Below are positions 55,088-57,940 of a stretch of DNA of 64,000 nt, in pieces; position 1 is the first letter of the stretch; every line of letters begins with the position of its first letter. Source of the stretch: Stictocephala bisonia (Eukaryota > Arthropoda > Insecta > Hemiptera > Membracidae); contig JAQJVL010000306.1 of the NCBI GenBank assembly GCA_035578905.1, forward strand, positions 786,501 through 850,500. The letters are read 5' to 3'. A program made the position numbers and the translations under genes. Below the pieces are notes generated by a model, which did not search any database, had not been told where the DNA came from, and saw nothing but the letters and a program-made list of their open reading frames with translations.

Positions 55088-57513
55088 GTTTTCTATGTTT
55101 ATTGTTTAAGGTTACAAAATGTTTAAGTTGTCTTTAAATTGTTTAAATTGTAATTAAGGTTGACACTATTTCTGTATCCTATGAACTAATATGAAATAAA
55201 GATATTTTAATTTTGCTAACGGTTGCTGAACAGAGAGGTCTTGTTGATAGGGATTGTGAAAAGACAGATTTACCTCTTCATTAGTTTTATAAAAACAAAA
55301 TAATATTTTTGTTTGTAACAATGTACCAAAATACAAATAATAGATTTTTGTATGAATAATTGAGAAAACACCAGCCTACTCACTTTATAGGAAATTCAGA
55401 GACTAATGCATTAACCTAAACTAAATTTCTTTGAGTACAAATACAAGTAGATCAACATCTTCGTTTTGATGAGCAAAAAAACCAAGTTGGTGGGAATCTA
55501 AGTTCTAGAATTTTTATTTGCAAAACCTGTCATCATATTTATATAAAATTTTTGGGTTGAATGTACATAATTTTACAAAATTTACGTAAAATTCAAAGAA
55601 AAAATGGTAATCAATTTTAAAATGGAAAACTTATGTAAAAACATAAATGATTGACAAATATCTGAGTGAATGAACAGTGTAATAGTAGAAAAATGGCATC
55701 AACAAATGTACCTGAGAAAACAACATTCTCACAGGTAACACAAGTGCTGTATCTCTTATTGTGCTACTCATGACCTAGTGCCCTTTAACCTAACCTAATT
55801 ATCCTTCCTACCAACCTGTCGGTATTCTTTTGTTGCGTTCTCTCCTTATTTTACATTTTCTGTGGTTGGTATTGCAGGGAGGGAGAGAGAGGCATACCAT
55901 TTGGCAAGGAGTGTTGGAGTGGATTGAGAAGTCCAAGACACCCAATGACGCCCAGAAGAACACAAGGCATGTCCCTTGCCAGGTGTCAGCCCATTCTAAA
56001 GATGGAGAGCCAGAACTGTTAGTAAAGTCTTTCTTCATAATATGGATTCCTGCCTTTTCATTTTAATTGTCACTAAATAAAAGCCCATATTAGGACAGTG
56101 GTATTAACACGGACAGACATCCACACACCAGGCAGGCTGCAGTCTTCCAGGCAGTCATATGTAATTTTCCCCTAAATACGAATATGACATCTATTTCTTA
56201 ATAGGACTAATAATAAGTGAGATATTCAATAAAAAAGTTAGGCTAAGTTAGGTTAGTTATACGTTTAGTGGGCACATATCTGATAATTATAAGGTAACTT
56301 ATTCTAGCTAAACTAACCCAACCTAACGTCATGTAACTTTTTTATTGCATTTTATTGTATCTTTGTCTTTGGGAGAAATGGATGTTGTGCCAAGAAGAAA
56401 AGTATATAAGATAAATGTAATATAGATCGTGTTAGCGCAGAAAAATTTTTTTTGTCAAAAATTGTATTTCCGGGTAAAAATTCCTATGGAATTGTGTTTC
56501 TGGGTTAATAATGACTAGTTAAAATATCATGAAAATATCAGGTGGGACTCCTAATTGTTATATTTACCAGGGCTTTTTCTCCCCAGCCAGTTCCGTGGTT
56601 TGGAAGTCATATTAAACCCCTATTCCCAGGTTAAATGTAAGAAAGATCTTTAGGCTAACTTTATCTATTATAAAAACATACTTTAATTAACTTTTACACA
56701 TTTTTTGTGGTAATTGATAATTTAGTATATTTATATCATTTTATATAAGTGGTTATATCATTTTGCATTTCACCTACATAAACATTGGTTTCAATATATT
56801 TTTAATTGTTTTATTTATATAAACGTTAATAAAGTACAAAATCACTGTGTATTTATTATTACTAGATTGCCTTCTATGCTTAGGTATGAAAAATAATGTT
56901 TATTCCGGTGTTATAGACAAATCAATCAATTTTTCAGTTGTGTAGGAGTGAATAACACGTTGAATGCTGAAAGACTACATAATTTTGCATCTAAATGGCT
57001 AACCATGAAAACATATCACTTAGTACAGTTACCCCTCCTACAAAAATGGTAGGAATTGAAAACGAACTACTGTCAAACAAAAAAAACTGGCACTATAAGC
57101 GGCCAGTGACAAAACATTCCCCTGCAATAGCTAAACCAACGCATTTGAAGCAGGAGTGCAACATAAATCAATGTAGGCCGCCAGGCGTACCACTGCCACA
57201 CTATGTTAATTAACTTAGACTACATTCAAGGTGTTAAGTTCCTTTATTATAATCATTTTAATTTTTTTTAAATTTCAATATAGTAGTGAATTTTATTTCT
57301 AGTCATCTGTGTATTTAAATCTAAAAGAGAATCTTTGTTTTGCTTTTCAGGAAAGCAGATTCTTGGCCACAAAAGCTGATCATGCAGCTGATGCCTAAAC
57401 AATTAATAGGTAACATTGGAGGAGCTTACCTAAAGAACTCTAAGTCTGTGCTGTTCCACCCTCAGCCATGTGAGGCCCTTGAGTCCCTCACCAAGGTCAT
57501 GAGTTCTGGCTTT
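5392..57513 (+). CDS. MED25: MED25, Mediator complex subunit 25 (ten exons, 3' end outside window)
   Basis: Nuclear Mediator subunit that links DNA-bound activators to RNA polymerase II. The ten exons listed separately join into 496 codons with no frame break (1,488 nt, phases 2-0-2-0-2-0-1-0-2-0). Residues about 10-215 form the VWA domain used for docking on Mediator, with the family signature IIFVIEGTA near the N-terminus, CNSPPY in the middle, and SILSPRK then [10 protein letters not shown] at its end. Residues about 219-395 are a Pro/Gln/Ser-rich linker. Residues about 396-496 open the PTOV/ACID domain (GVLEW, then [14 protein letters not shown]). Vertebrate MED25 has about 750 residues, so the rest of the ACID domain and the C-terminal tail are missing because the window ends inside intron 10 or later. 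Introns are bloated by transposons. Junctions are read by eye and lack transcript support. Confidence 0.93.
6051..6545 (-). repeat. Degenerate array of about 90-bp units copied from the 3' coding end of the DDE-like ORF
   Basis: The motif AATTATTATAAAAGTCCTTG, which encodes the last residues of the ORF at 6496-7592, recurs at 6501, 6412, 6321 and 6236. Weaker copies begin at 6127 and 6051. Spacings are 89, 91, 85, 109 and 76 bp. The first unit lies in the ORF and the others lie beyond its stop. A 20-bp duplication (TTAAAGTGTTCCTAC at about 6180 and 6207) accounts for the longer spacing. Confidence 0.7.
6496..7687 (-). pseudogene. DDE-like protein of an insect-wide family of unknown function, one frameshift
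   Basis: Two overlapping minus-strand frames (7592-6849 and 6876-6496) form one protein of about 380 residues, broken by one missing base in an A/T homopolymer near 6902-6908. The frame remains open upstream to 7687, where TTTTTAG gives a plausible splice acceptor. Counting from the Met at 7592: a CxxC pair (residues 22 and 25), an Asp in YDLQ (74), [10 protein letters not shown] (Asp 154), and [11 protein letters not shown] followed by IEKE (Asp 196, Glu 203). This acidic pattern resembles an RNase H-fold transposase and matches a family repeated in aphid and other hemipteran genomes that usually ends with a peptide like the final YYKDFY. Not host-conserved; function is inferred. The frameshift could be a sequencing error. 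Confidence 0.6.
8065..8535. other. Intron 1 stretch without a recognised element
   Basis: AT-rich. It contains only the variant GTGACACAACTCAT near 8112, a relative of the inverted ends of the preceding element. Confidence 0.3.
8536..9045 (-). mobile_element. Jockey/CR1-like LINE fragment, C-terminal part of reverse transcriptase
   Basis: Minus-strand frames give [20 protein letters not shown] (8778-9017), then after a frameshift near 8790-8800 [16 protein letters not shown] and [17 protein letters not shown] (8536-8802). This order matches the region after the catalytic core of Jockey/CR1 reverse transcriptases. A Gly-Phe-Val-Leu-Arg segment upstream extends the match to about 9045. 5'-truncated and inactive. 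Confidence 0.8.
9046..10117. other. Very AT-rich intron sequence, nothing recognised
   Basis: Long A/T tracts without open frames, inverted ends or known repeats that I can identify. Confidence 0.3.
10118..10277 (-). mobile_element. tRNA-derived SINE, minus strand
   Basis: On the minus strand the polymerase III A box TAGCCTAGTGG is at 10266-10256 and the B box GGTTCAAATCC at 10222-10212. The sequence around both is nearly the same as the plus-strand copy at 14043-14210, including GGGAGGTCCACTTA after the B box and ACAACG further on. No intact tRNA fold or discriminator end is evident. Confidence 0.8.
10450..10935 (+). mobile_element. Probable 3' end of a LINE
   Basis: The block ends with AATAAAAATTTTGAATCTTG, a polyadenylation-like signal followed by a tandem TTGAATC tail typical of Jockey/CR1 elements. 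No reverse transcriptase remnant precedes it, so only the tail is firm and the left limit is a guess. Confidence 0.45.
10936..11837. other. Intron 1, nothing recognised
   Basis: AT-rich. An 84-codon open frame at 11028-11282 is a low-complexity hydrophobic translation of AT-rich DNA and is not considered a gene. Confidence 0.3.
11838..11877 (+). CDS. MED25: MED25 exon 2 (residues 41-54)
   Basis: A 40-nt micro-exon between TTTCAG and GTGAGT. It completes the Glu split from exon 1 and gives [13 protein letters not shown]. This aligns with the vertebrate stretch that begins EYFNGG, and is shorter than the vertebrate loop. It ends in phase 0. It is too short for ORF prediction but is needed to restore frame between exons 1 and 3. 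Confidence 0.88.
11878..12874. repeat. Intron 2 with A-run and TA microsatellite
   Basis: A run of about 38 A residues at 12514-12551 is followed by TA dinucleotides to about 12573. The preceding block starting near 12345 (AGGGTGTTCCATAAC) resembles the start of a common insect repeat, and the A-run could be its tail. Nothing else is recognised in this intron. Confidence 0.5.
12875..13005 (+). CDS. MED25: MED25 exon 3 (residues 55-98)
   Basis: Lies between TTTTTCAG and GTAAGT. It encodes [18 protein letters not shown] and ends MMLEKIGME, matching the VWA segment that in vertebrates reads TQYSLVVFNTVDCAP and ends LDGIKF. It leaves phase 2 for exon 4. Confidence 0.92.
13485..13604 (-). mobile_element. 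tRNA-derived SINE of a second family, minus strand
   Basis: On the minus strand the A box TGGCTCAGTGG lies at 13591-13581 and a B box GGTTCGAATTCC at 13547-13536, spaced as in a tRNA promoter. The downstream part contains CAGGCCTGTAGGCCC. Related to the plus-strand element at 58969-59110. Confidence 0.72.
13605..14042. repeat. AT-rich intron 3 sequence with a perfect 12-bp hairpin
   Basis: GTGATAGGCAAT (13951-13962) and its exact reverse complement (13976-13987) form a 12-bp stem with a 13-nt loop. Similar TTGCCTATCA wording occurs near 50880, hinting at a shared repeat family. No gene. Confidence 0.55.
14043..14210 (+). mobile_element. tRNA-derived SINE, plus strand
   Basis: A box TAGCCTAGTGG at 14052-14062 and B box GGTTCAAATCC at 14099-14109. 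The body matches the minus-strand copy at 10118-10277 over at least 150 bases, and ends near an A-rich tract after GGAGATAG. Two copies in opposite orientation in one gene show it is a dispersed family. Confidence 0.82.
14458..15693 (+). mobile_element. 5'-truncated LINE with reverse transcriptase and (GAT)n tail
   Basis: The 11-mer TGATAATACAT flanks it at 14447-14457 and 15694-15704, a target-site duplication. The 3' end is a run of GAT/ATG triplets. One frame from about 14480 reads [10 protein letters not shown], then [27 protein letters not shown] and FADD (14887-14898), the core of a reverse transcriptase, followed by the [11 protein letters not shown] and RPRTRW segments seen downstream of the catalytic core in RTE-like insect LINEs. 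The endonuclease half is missing through 5' truncation. Confidence 0.88.
14596..15681 (+). pseudogene. Reverse transcriptase ORF with a single premature TGA
   Basis: The frame from 14596 stops at TGA 15523-15525, but the same frame continues as [14 protein letters not shown] to a second TGA at 15679-15681. The stop sits where family members have Arg, so a CGA to TGA (CpG) change is the simplest explanation. The catalytic Asp pair is intact. The element lacks its endonuclease domain and cannot move on its own. Confidence 0.82.
15705..16043. repeat. Right flank of a repeat interrupted by the LINE, plus a LINE 3' tail
   Basis: From 15705 the sequence CTTGTACATTACCTAAAAAT continues a repeat whose uninterrupted relative is at about 50740-50960. 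Near 15898-15960, ATTCAATTCAATTCAAAATC followed by an AATAAA-type signal on the minus strand looks like a minus-strand LINE tail. Confidence 0.5.
16044..17270 (+). mobile_element. piggyBac-type element, internally deleted (copy 1)
   Basis: TTAA flanks both ends (16040-16043 and 17271-17274). The ends are short inverted repeats starting CCCTCC (left CCCTCCCGGTG, right as reverse complement CCCTCCGAGCG). Subterminal direct repeats GTGATAAA[a/g]...GTCGA occur at about 16053 and 16093. A remnant of the transposase N-terminus is present (16736-16846) but the catalytic domain is gone. A LINE-like 3' end (AATAAATC then T-run) lies near 16495-16525. Confidence 0.85.
16736..16846 (+). pseudogene. Residual N-terminus of a piggyBac transposase (36 codons)
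   Basis: [17 protein letters not shown] followed by an acidic Ser/Asp stretch ([10 protein letters not shown]), as at the start of piggyBac transposases. It terminates shortly afterwards at TGA, and the following sequence runs to the right end without the DDE domain. Position inside a TTAA-bounded element supports the identity. Confidence 0.6.
17271..18284. other. Intron 3, AT-rich; weak membrane-protein-like frame
   Basis: A frame of 137 codons at 17815-18228 has several hydrophobic stretches but no motif I can tie to a family, and a neighbouring frame is also partly open. It could be LINE or receptor debris. The rest is A-rich simple sequence. Confidence 0.3.
18285..18935 (+). mobile_element. 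LINE ORF1 fragment adjoining MED25 exon 4
   Basis: Degenerate frames give a Lys/Glu-rich coiled coil, then DNLEIVGI with [20 protein letters not shown] and VVHRLPF, then [18 protein letters not shown]. This order (coiled coil, RRM-like NLEIxGIP, VHRLP, and YIxEHLTxxNK) is that of ORF1 proteins of Jockey/CR1-like LINEs. Frameshifts and stops interrupt it. The recognisable part ends within about 60 bases of the exon 4 acceptor. Confidence 0.75.
18951..19170 (+). CDS. MED25: MED25 exon 4 (residues 98-171)
   Basis: Follows a pyrimidine-rich tract ending TTGCAG; the donor is GTAATT. It starts [20 protein letters not shown], the counterpart of vertebrate FMGGGGES...IAEGLSTAL, and later has [13 protein letters not shown], the best-conserved strand of the MED25 VWA domain. 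It closes in phase 0. LINE ORF1 debris occupies the intron to within a few tens of bases of the acceptor, so an uninterrupted reading frame spuriously crosses the junction. Confidence 0.95.
19171..20402. other. Intron 4, first part; GC-richer pocket at 20020-20400
   Basis: 19171-20019 is AT-rich with nothing recognised. 20020-20400 is noticeably richer in GC, and one minus-strand frame is open for about 35 codons, but no family is recognisable. It may be the 5' end of an unrecognised retroelement. Confidence 0.3.
20403..21508. mobile_element. piggyBac-type non-autonomous element (copy 2)
   Basis: TTAA at 20399-20402 and 21509-21512. The termini share the perfect inverted repeat CCCTTTTAACGCC. 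The left end carries three copies of a GCGAAAAACGCCAAGC-like motif. The right end carries three near-palindromes built on CGATCG. The interior has a two-copy tandem duplication of about 177 bp (20781-20957 and 20958-21127) and no coding frame. Confidence 0.87.
20781..21127. repeat. Two-copy tandem duplication of about 177 bp
   Basis: The unit begins TTTGAGGAATTTACCTTGA and contains TGTTATGTTGCATTTTCCAG and a CATGGTAACACAATTTTTC segment in both copies. The copies differ by a few substitutions and short indels. It lies wholly inside the TTAA-bounded element. Confidence 0.88.
21509..22575. other. Intron 4, second part; one unexplained minus-strand frame
   Basis: A minus-strand frame of 138 codons at 22106-22522 has balanced amino-acid composition unlike translated AT-rich noise, but I cannot match it to a family. 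It may be an exon-like relic. The rest is AT-rich. Confidence 0.25.
22576..23020. repeat. Degenerate tandem repeat of about 175 bp with a GCTAAATTTAGC core
   Basis: AAATCATGTTGAT or a variant recurs at about 22576, 22755 and 22927. The palindromic core GCTAAATTTAGC, or a form one base away, recurs near 22645, 22818 and 23008. Units have diverged by substitutions and indels. Confidence 0.6.
23180..25945 (+). mobile_element. Jockey/CR1-like LINE, degenerate
   Basis: Plus-strand frames give endonuclease remnants ([13 protein letters not shown], then [14 protein letters not shown]), a Lys-rich linker, and RT pieces: [13 protein letters not shown] (about 24410-24447), [19 protein letters not shown] (24678), YADDTSLF (24938-24961) and LNWFSSNKL. 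The 3' end is a GCAATAAAGTATTTGATTTT signal and tail near 25921-25945. Frameshifts and stops break the frame several times and part of the endonuclease, including its catalytic GDFN motif, is deleted. Confidence 0.85.
23199..24488 (+). pseudogene. Endonuclease to early RT segment of the LINE (429-codon open frame)
   Basis: The longest open frame of this LINE. Residues about 1-125 are endonuclease debris; about 125-330 are the linker between endonuclease and RT, with [12 protein letters not shown], a signature of Jockey/CR1 linkers; about 340-420 are RT motifs 0-1. It lost the frame at [15 protein letters not shown] sequence after 24450, where the plus-one frame continues the match to about 24570 before a TAG. 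Confidence 0.75.
25946..26651. other. Intron 4, last part, nothing recognised
   Basis: AT-rich sequence between the LINE tail and exon 5 without open frames or inverted ends. Confidence 0.3.
26652..26794 (+). CDS. MED25: MED25 exon 5 (residues 172-219)
   Basis: Acceptor TTTCCAG, donor GTTATT (GT, but weak at later positions). It encodes [20 protein letters not shown] and ends [11 protein letters not shown], matching the last helix and strand of the VWA domain (vertebrate IHFSIVSPRKLPAL and DPRHMVLVRG). It leaves phase 2. The weak donor could allow alternative splicing, but the phase and the following exon agree. Confidence 0.92.
26795..27344. other. Intron 5, first part, nothing recognised
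   Basis: AT-rich. A reading frame that continues from exon 5 is only read-through past the donor. Confidence 0.3.
29033..30020 (-). mobile_element. 5'-truncated Jockey/CR1-like LINE inside the right arm of the fold-back element
   Basis: Minus strand: [20 protein letters not shown] (about 30010-29956) runs into [20 protein letters not shown] and [16 protein letters not shown], a textbook Jockey RT C-half, followed by [18 protein letters not shown] and an AATAAAGATGAAATGAAATG tail at 29054-29035. CTCCCTCCCT adjoins both ends (about 29020-29030 and 30030-30038), a plausible target duplication. Broken by frameshifts. Confidence 0.82.
29662..29967 (-). pseudogene. RT catalytic segment of the nested LINE
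   Basis: 101 codons beginning [18 protein letters not shown]. The FADD box is the second catalytic Asp pair of the [12 protein letters not shown] and FLGVHID follow in family order. The frame then shifts. Upstream RT motifs are missing through 5' truncation. Confidence 0.75.
31066..32796. other. Intron 5, last part, AT-rich, nothing recognised
   Basis: Long A/T-rich sequence without open frames or clear repeats. The stretch near 32390-32480 repeats short CACC- and TGGGT-rich words but not as a clean array. Confidence 0.3.
32797..32953 (+). CDS. MED25: MED25 exon 6 (residues 219-271), Pro-rich linker
   Basis: Acceptor TTCCAG, donor GTAGAT. In the frame set by exon 5 it reads [20 protein letters not shown] and ends PTQPTPQ, a low-complexity Pro/Ser/Thr segment expected in the flexible linker between VWA and ACID domains. 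The other two frames are also open by chance, but phase selects this one. It ends in phase 0. Confidence 0.85.
33201..33562 (+). repeat. Minisatellite, ten 36-bp units
   Basis: Ten units, almost all exactly 36 bp, of the form CCCACCCGCCCACCCATACA followed by CGTACAGTGATACTGA. Because 36 is divisible by three and the unit lacks stops in several frames, spurious long open frames appear on both strands (for example a repeated [12 protein letters not shown]). Units differ at a few positions only. Related monomers occur at 36370-36475 and, inverted, at 38940-39045. Confidence 0.95.
33563..36100. other. Intron 6 stretch without a recognised gene
   Basis: Mostly A-rich. GC-richer pieces at about 34140-34210, 34670-34850 and 34990-35220 suggest parts of an unrecognised mobile element, but no frame matches a known protein and I find no long terminal repeats. 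Confidence 0.3.
36120..36610 (-). pseudogene. PIF/Harbinger (HARBI1-like) nuclease relic, interrupted by minisatellite monomers
   Basis: Minus strand 36596-36510 reads [20 protein letters not shown], the first catalytic Asp box of Harbinger nucleases (FPGxxGAIDCTHI). Minus strand 36370-36120 reads [14 protein letters not shown] and [17 protein letters not shown], the C-terminal LKxRF...LHN box. About 110 residues of the core, including the second Asp and the Glu, are missing. In their place (36370-36475) sit monomers of the minisatellite found at 33.2 kb. Confidence 0.72.
36370..36475 (+). repeat. Minisatellite monomers inside the Harbinger relic
   Basis: About three degenerate units with CTATACAAGTACAGTGGTAT and CTATACACGCACAGTGCTAT, separated by CAC/CTC-rich spacers. 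Wording and orientation match the 33.2-kb array. Confidence 0.75.
38085..38639 (-). pseudogene. RT N-terminal segment of the LOA/R1-like LINE
   Basis: 184 codons. Residues about 1-55 belong to the linker after the endonuclease (NYLRAL-type wording and W-rich [13 protein letters not shown]). [20 protein letters not shown] is the family form of the RT entry motif (KPFKSPGPDGIFPALLQ), and [15 protein letters not shown] the next. It ends by frameshift at the W of the PxxW motif. Confidence 0.75.
38940..39045 (-). repeat. Inverted minisatellite monomers at the breakpoint of the LINE endonuclease
   Basis: Three units of the form GTACCACTGTACGTGTAGGG with GGTGGGTTA spacers, the reverse complement of the 33.2-kb unit. 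They lie exactly where the endonuclease sequence breaks, and an unrelated AT-rich block of about 730 bp follows before the endonuclease resumes near 39780. Confidence 0.78.
42531..43219. other. Intron 6, last part, nothing recognised
   Basis: AT-rich sequence between the LINE 5' end and exon 7, without open frames or repeats. Confidence 0.3.
43220..43457 (+). CDS. MED25: MED25 exon 7 (residues 272-351), Gln/Pro linker
   Basis: Donor GTAAGT after 43457, phase 1. Translation starts [20 protein letters not shown] and later contains [19 protein letters not shown], which suits the disordered linker. Two in-frame acceptors exist 12 nt apart (AG at 43218-43219 and 43230-43231). The upstream one is chosen because it is the first AG after the pyrimidine tract; the downstream choice removes four residues (VPTQ). 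Confidence 0.85.
43759..44079 (+). pseudogene. PHD-like finger portion of LINE ORF1
   Basis: About 107 codons. Several Cys/His ligands of the PHD pattern are present (CK at 20s, FHAVC, WRCRRC), but at least one N-terminal Cys has been lost, so it may not bind two zincs. A basic linker ([10 protein letters not shown]) follows. It ends near the MITE insertion at 44093. Confidence 0.65.
44093..44376. mobile_element. MITE of about 285 bp with imperfect 38-bp inverted ends
   Basis: Left AAATTCCTTTAACTGCCCAT and right (reverse complement) AAATTCCTTTAGCTGCCCGC continue to match through ACCCAAACTTTTT. The insertion separates the PHD and coiled-coil parts of the LINE ORF1. The target duplication is not clear. 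Confidence 0.7.
44871..45066 (-). mobile_element. Minus-strand LINE 3' end
   Basis: Reads, on the minus strand, into TGACAAATAAAGATTATTAT, a polyadenylation signal followed by an ATT-repeat tail at 44869-44885. No coding remnant is recognised in the 180 bases upstream. Confidence 0.45.
45067..45858. other. Intron 7 stretch, nothing recognised
   Basis: Starts with GGGGTGCTCCAGTAACCAAC, which has the look of a transposon end, but no partner end is visible. No coding frame. Confidence 0.3.
45859..48241 (-). mobile_element. Tigger/pogo-type DNA transposon, 2.38 kb, almost intact
   Basis: Inverted ends CACTAGAACCCCGCTAATCC (left) and, as reverse complement, CACTAGAACCCCGATAATCC (right), flanked by TA at 45857-45858 and 48242-48243. 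Several TCCGAA words repeat inside each end and may bind transposase. The minus-strand transposase fills most of the interior with a single frameshift. A 1-2 kb GC-richer composition distinguishes it from the intron. Confidence 0.93.
46080..47653 (-). pseudogene. Tigger-type DDE transposase with one frameshift
   Basis: 47653-46592 encodes 353 residues: a psq/CENP-B N-terminal HTH ([29 protein letters not shown]), a CENP-B-type HTH ([17 protein letters not shown]), and a DDE domain with [15 protein letters not shown] (first Asp), [11 protein letters not shown] (second) and [13 protein letters not shown] (third). Near 46625 a one-base shift ends this frame; the next frame continues with [19 protein letters not shown] and an acidic C-terminal tail to the stop at 46080. 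The joined length of about 520 residues fits Tigger transposases. All three catalytic Asp are kept, so the element is young or the shift is a read error. Confidence 0.88.
48253..49176 (+). mobile_element. mariner-like element, internally deleted
   Basis: Ends CGAGGTACAGTCAAAAAGTT and (reverse complement of the right) CGAGGTATACTGAAAAAGTT, with TA on both sides (48251-48252 and 49177-49178). Plus-strand debris reads [11 protein letters not shown] and [30 protein letters not shown], then after a deletion KRFVDAKAV and [12 protein letters not shown], the N- and C-terminal parts of a mariner transposase. Most of the DDD domain is lost, and stops interrupt the rest. Confidence 0.9.
49216..50482. 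mobile_element. piggyBac-type non-autonomous element (copy 3)
   Basis: TTAA at 49212-49215 and 50483-50486. Inverted ends CCCTAGACGTGGC and CCCTAGATGTGGC (one mismatch). GATACCA-based palindromes lie near the right side (50411-50427, CGATACCAATGGTATCG) and near 49992. No open frame of note. Confidence 0.85.
50483..51215. repeat. Intron 7; copy of the repeat that is interrupted by a LINE at 14.4 kb
   Basis: 50740-50960 matches the two flanks of the LINE at 14371-14457 and 15705-15790 (TCTCCACACATTT, then GCTTGTAAATTACCCAAAAT and GGAATTTTTA), without the LINE. The remainder is AT-rich. Confidence 0.6.
51220..51630 (+). mobile_element. 3' end of a Jockey/CR1-like LINE
   Basis: Plus-strand translation includes [17 protein letters not shown] and [20 protein letters not shown], the C-terminal SLP..LK...FK motif of Jockey/CR1 ORF2, then a 3' UTR with AATAAAGACCTTATTTATTT near 51603. 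Strongly 5'-truncated. Confidence 0.75.
51640..51905 (-). mobile_element. RTE-like LINE 3' fragment, minus strand
   Basis: Minus-strand translation gives [15 protein letters not shown], then [20 protein letters not shown] and [16 protein letters not shown]. This resembles the C-terminal GRPxxRWxD...W...A tail of RTE-like elements, also seen at 61.8 kb. Confidence 0.55.
52065..52119. repeat. TA microsatellite, about 27 units
   Basis: An uninterrupted run of TA dinucleotides, 110 bp upstream of exon 8. Confidence 0.97.
52231..52364 (+). CDS. MED25: MED25 exon 8 (residues 351-395), Gln-rich linker
   Basis: Acceptor GAACAG, donor GTAACC. In the frame left by exon 7 it begins [19 protein letters not shown] and ends in [13 protein letters not shown]. 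The other frames hit stops early, so the phase match is informative. It ends in phase 0, directly before the ACID domain. Confidence 0.86.
52365..53254. other. Intron 8, first part, nothing recognised
   Basis: The first 300 bases are pyrimidine-rich; the rest is AT-rich. No open frame or repeat identified. Confidence 0.3.
53255..53793 (+). mobile_element. Non-autonomous Helitron
   Basis: Starts TCTATATATATAAAATCC with the following TTTGTTTGTCTGTCTGTCCT and CCATGAAACTTGG wording of insect Helitrons, and ends GGCGGGTACAGCTAG followed by T, the CTAG-T terminus of the group, with a GC-rich hairpin just before it. No inverted ends and no target duplication, as expected. The base before the 5' TC is G rather than A. 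Confidence 0.8.
54131..54907 (+). pseudogene. RT C-half of the LINE, with an eight-residue anomaly
   Basis: 258 open codons with the catalytic YADD box at 54182-54193. After HSHISYGI the family normally has a Trp-Gly dipeptide and a short spacer before the [10 protein letters not shown] motif. Here [16 protein letters not shown] is found instead, and its DNA is one arm of a perfect 20-bp inverted repeat (54560-54579 and 54592-54611). Confidence 0.78.
54560..54611. repeat. Perfect inverted repeat, 20-bp arms, 12-nt loop
   Basis: CATTCACATATTTCCTATGG (54560-54579) and its exact reverse complement (54592-54611) inside an open RT frame. Probably a templated insertion or snap-back event. Confidence 0.95.
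55216..55877. other. Intron 8, last part
   Basis: Possible LINE debris near 55440-55530. An inverted copy of a word from the fold-back element at 28.73 kb (TAGTGCCCTTTAACCTAACC) lies at about 55774-55793. Otherwise AT-rich. Confidence 0.35.
55878..56017 (+). CDS. MED25: MED25 exon 9 (residues 396-442), start of ACID/PTOV domain
   Basis: Acceptor ATTGCAG, donor GTTAGT. It encodes [16 protein letters not shown] and then [10 protein letters not shown], matching the vertebrate ACID opening (WSGVLEWQEK...SLPCQV). A second GT four bases on would break the frame with exon 10, so the first donor is used. It leaves phase 2. Confidence 0.92.
56018..57350. other. Intron 9, with a small hairpin MITE
   Basis: Apart from the hairpin element at 56228-56347 nothing is recognised. 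A 72-codon frame at 56995-57213 has no family resemblance. Confidence 0.35.
56228..56347. mobile_element. Small hairpin MITE, about 120 bp
   Basis: AATAAAAAAGTTA...GTTAGGTTAGTT on the left pairs with AACTAACCCAACCTAAC...TAACTTTTTTATT on the right. A GTTTAG/CTAAAC pair continues the stem inward. No coding sequence. Confidence 0.65.
57351..57513 (+). CDS. MED25: MED25 exon 10 (residues 442-496), ACID/PTOV domain
   Basis: Acceptor TTTTCAG, donor GTGAGT. It reads [20 protein letters not shown] and ends [11 protein letters not shown], collinear with vertebrate [17 protein letters not shown] and YRIMGNGF. The next expected exon should begin with the vertebrate counterpart GCVHFP. I do not find it before 64000, so it lies outside the window. 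Confidence 0.95.
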
Positions 57514-57940
57514 GTGAGTATCAAACAGTAAAGCAAACAAAAATTAAGCCTCATTAAGTATTAAAAATGGAACCCCAGTAAATTTCACATTTTTCACTTA
57601 TTTACAACAAATTGATTGACATATATTGCTGTTATTCTTTGAAAAAGTAAATTGTTGTAGTGTATAATTTGATGTTCTCAGTCATAAAAGAGGTATTTTA
57701 TAGTATTTTAGAACTACTGTACTTGTAAAATAACCAATAATTTAAACAAGGCATTTTTCCAGATAATCTGAAATTAACAGAAGTAAACCACTTGTATGAA
57801 AAAGGAAATGTAAATGATCTTTCCATTTATCATCCCATAGCGCTACTACCAGGTTTCTAAAAAATTTTAAAGAAAGTAGTTTGAACTCACTTATATAGTT
57901 TTTAGAAAACATTAAACCTGCCCACGTACTCGTATACGTA
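57514..57940 (+). mobile_element. Start of intron 10 with a LINE RT scrap
   Basis: 57745-57930 reads FPDNLKLTEVNHLYEKGNVN and YHPIALLPGF in one plus-strand frame, matching the RT entry motif of Jockey/CR1 elements. It stops at the Tigger MITE and does not resume beyond it. Confidence 0.65.

Larger units (their letters stand above)
53805..55215 (+). mobile_element. Jockey/CR1-like LINE, 5'-truncated
   Basis: Degenerate [10 protein letters not shown] wording (about 53990-54030) precedes the main frame. 54131-54907 has [48 protein letters not shown], and QQKRALRIM, then [11 protein letters not shown] and YNTRPH, the RT C-half and C-terminal domain. A frameshift near 54895 is followed by [13 protein letters not shown]-run (55050-55083) and AATAAAGATATTTTAATTTT near 55194 mark the 3' UTR and end. 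Confidence 0.85.
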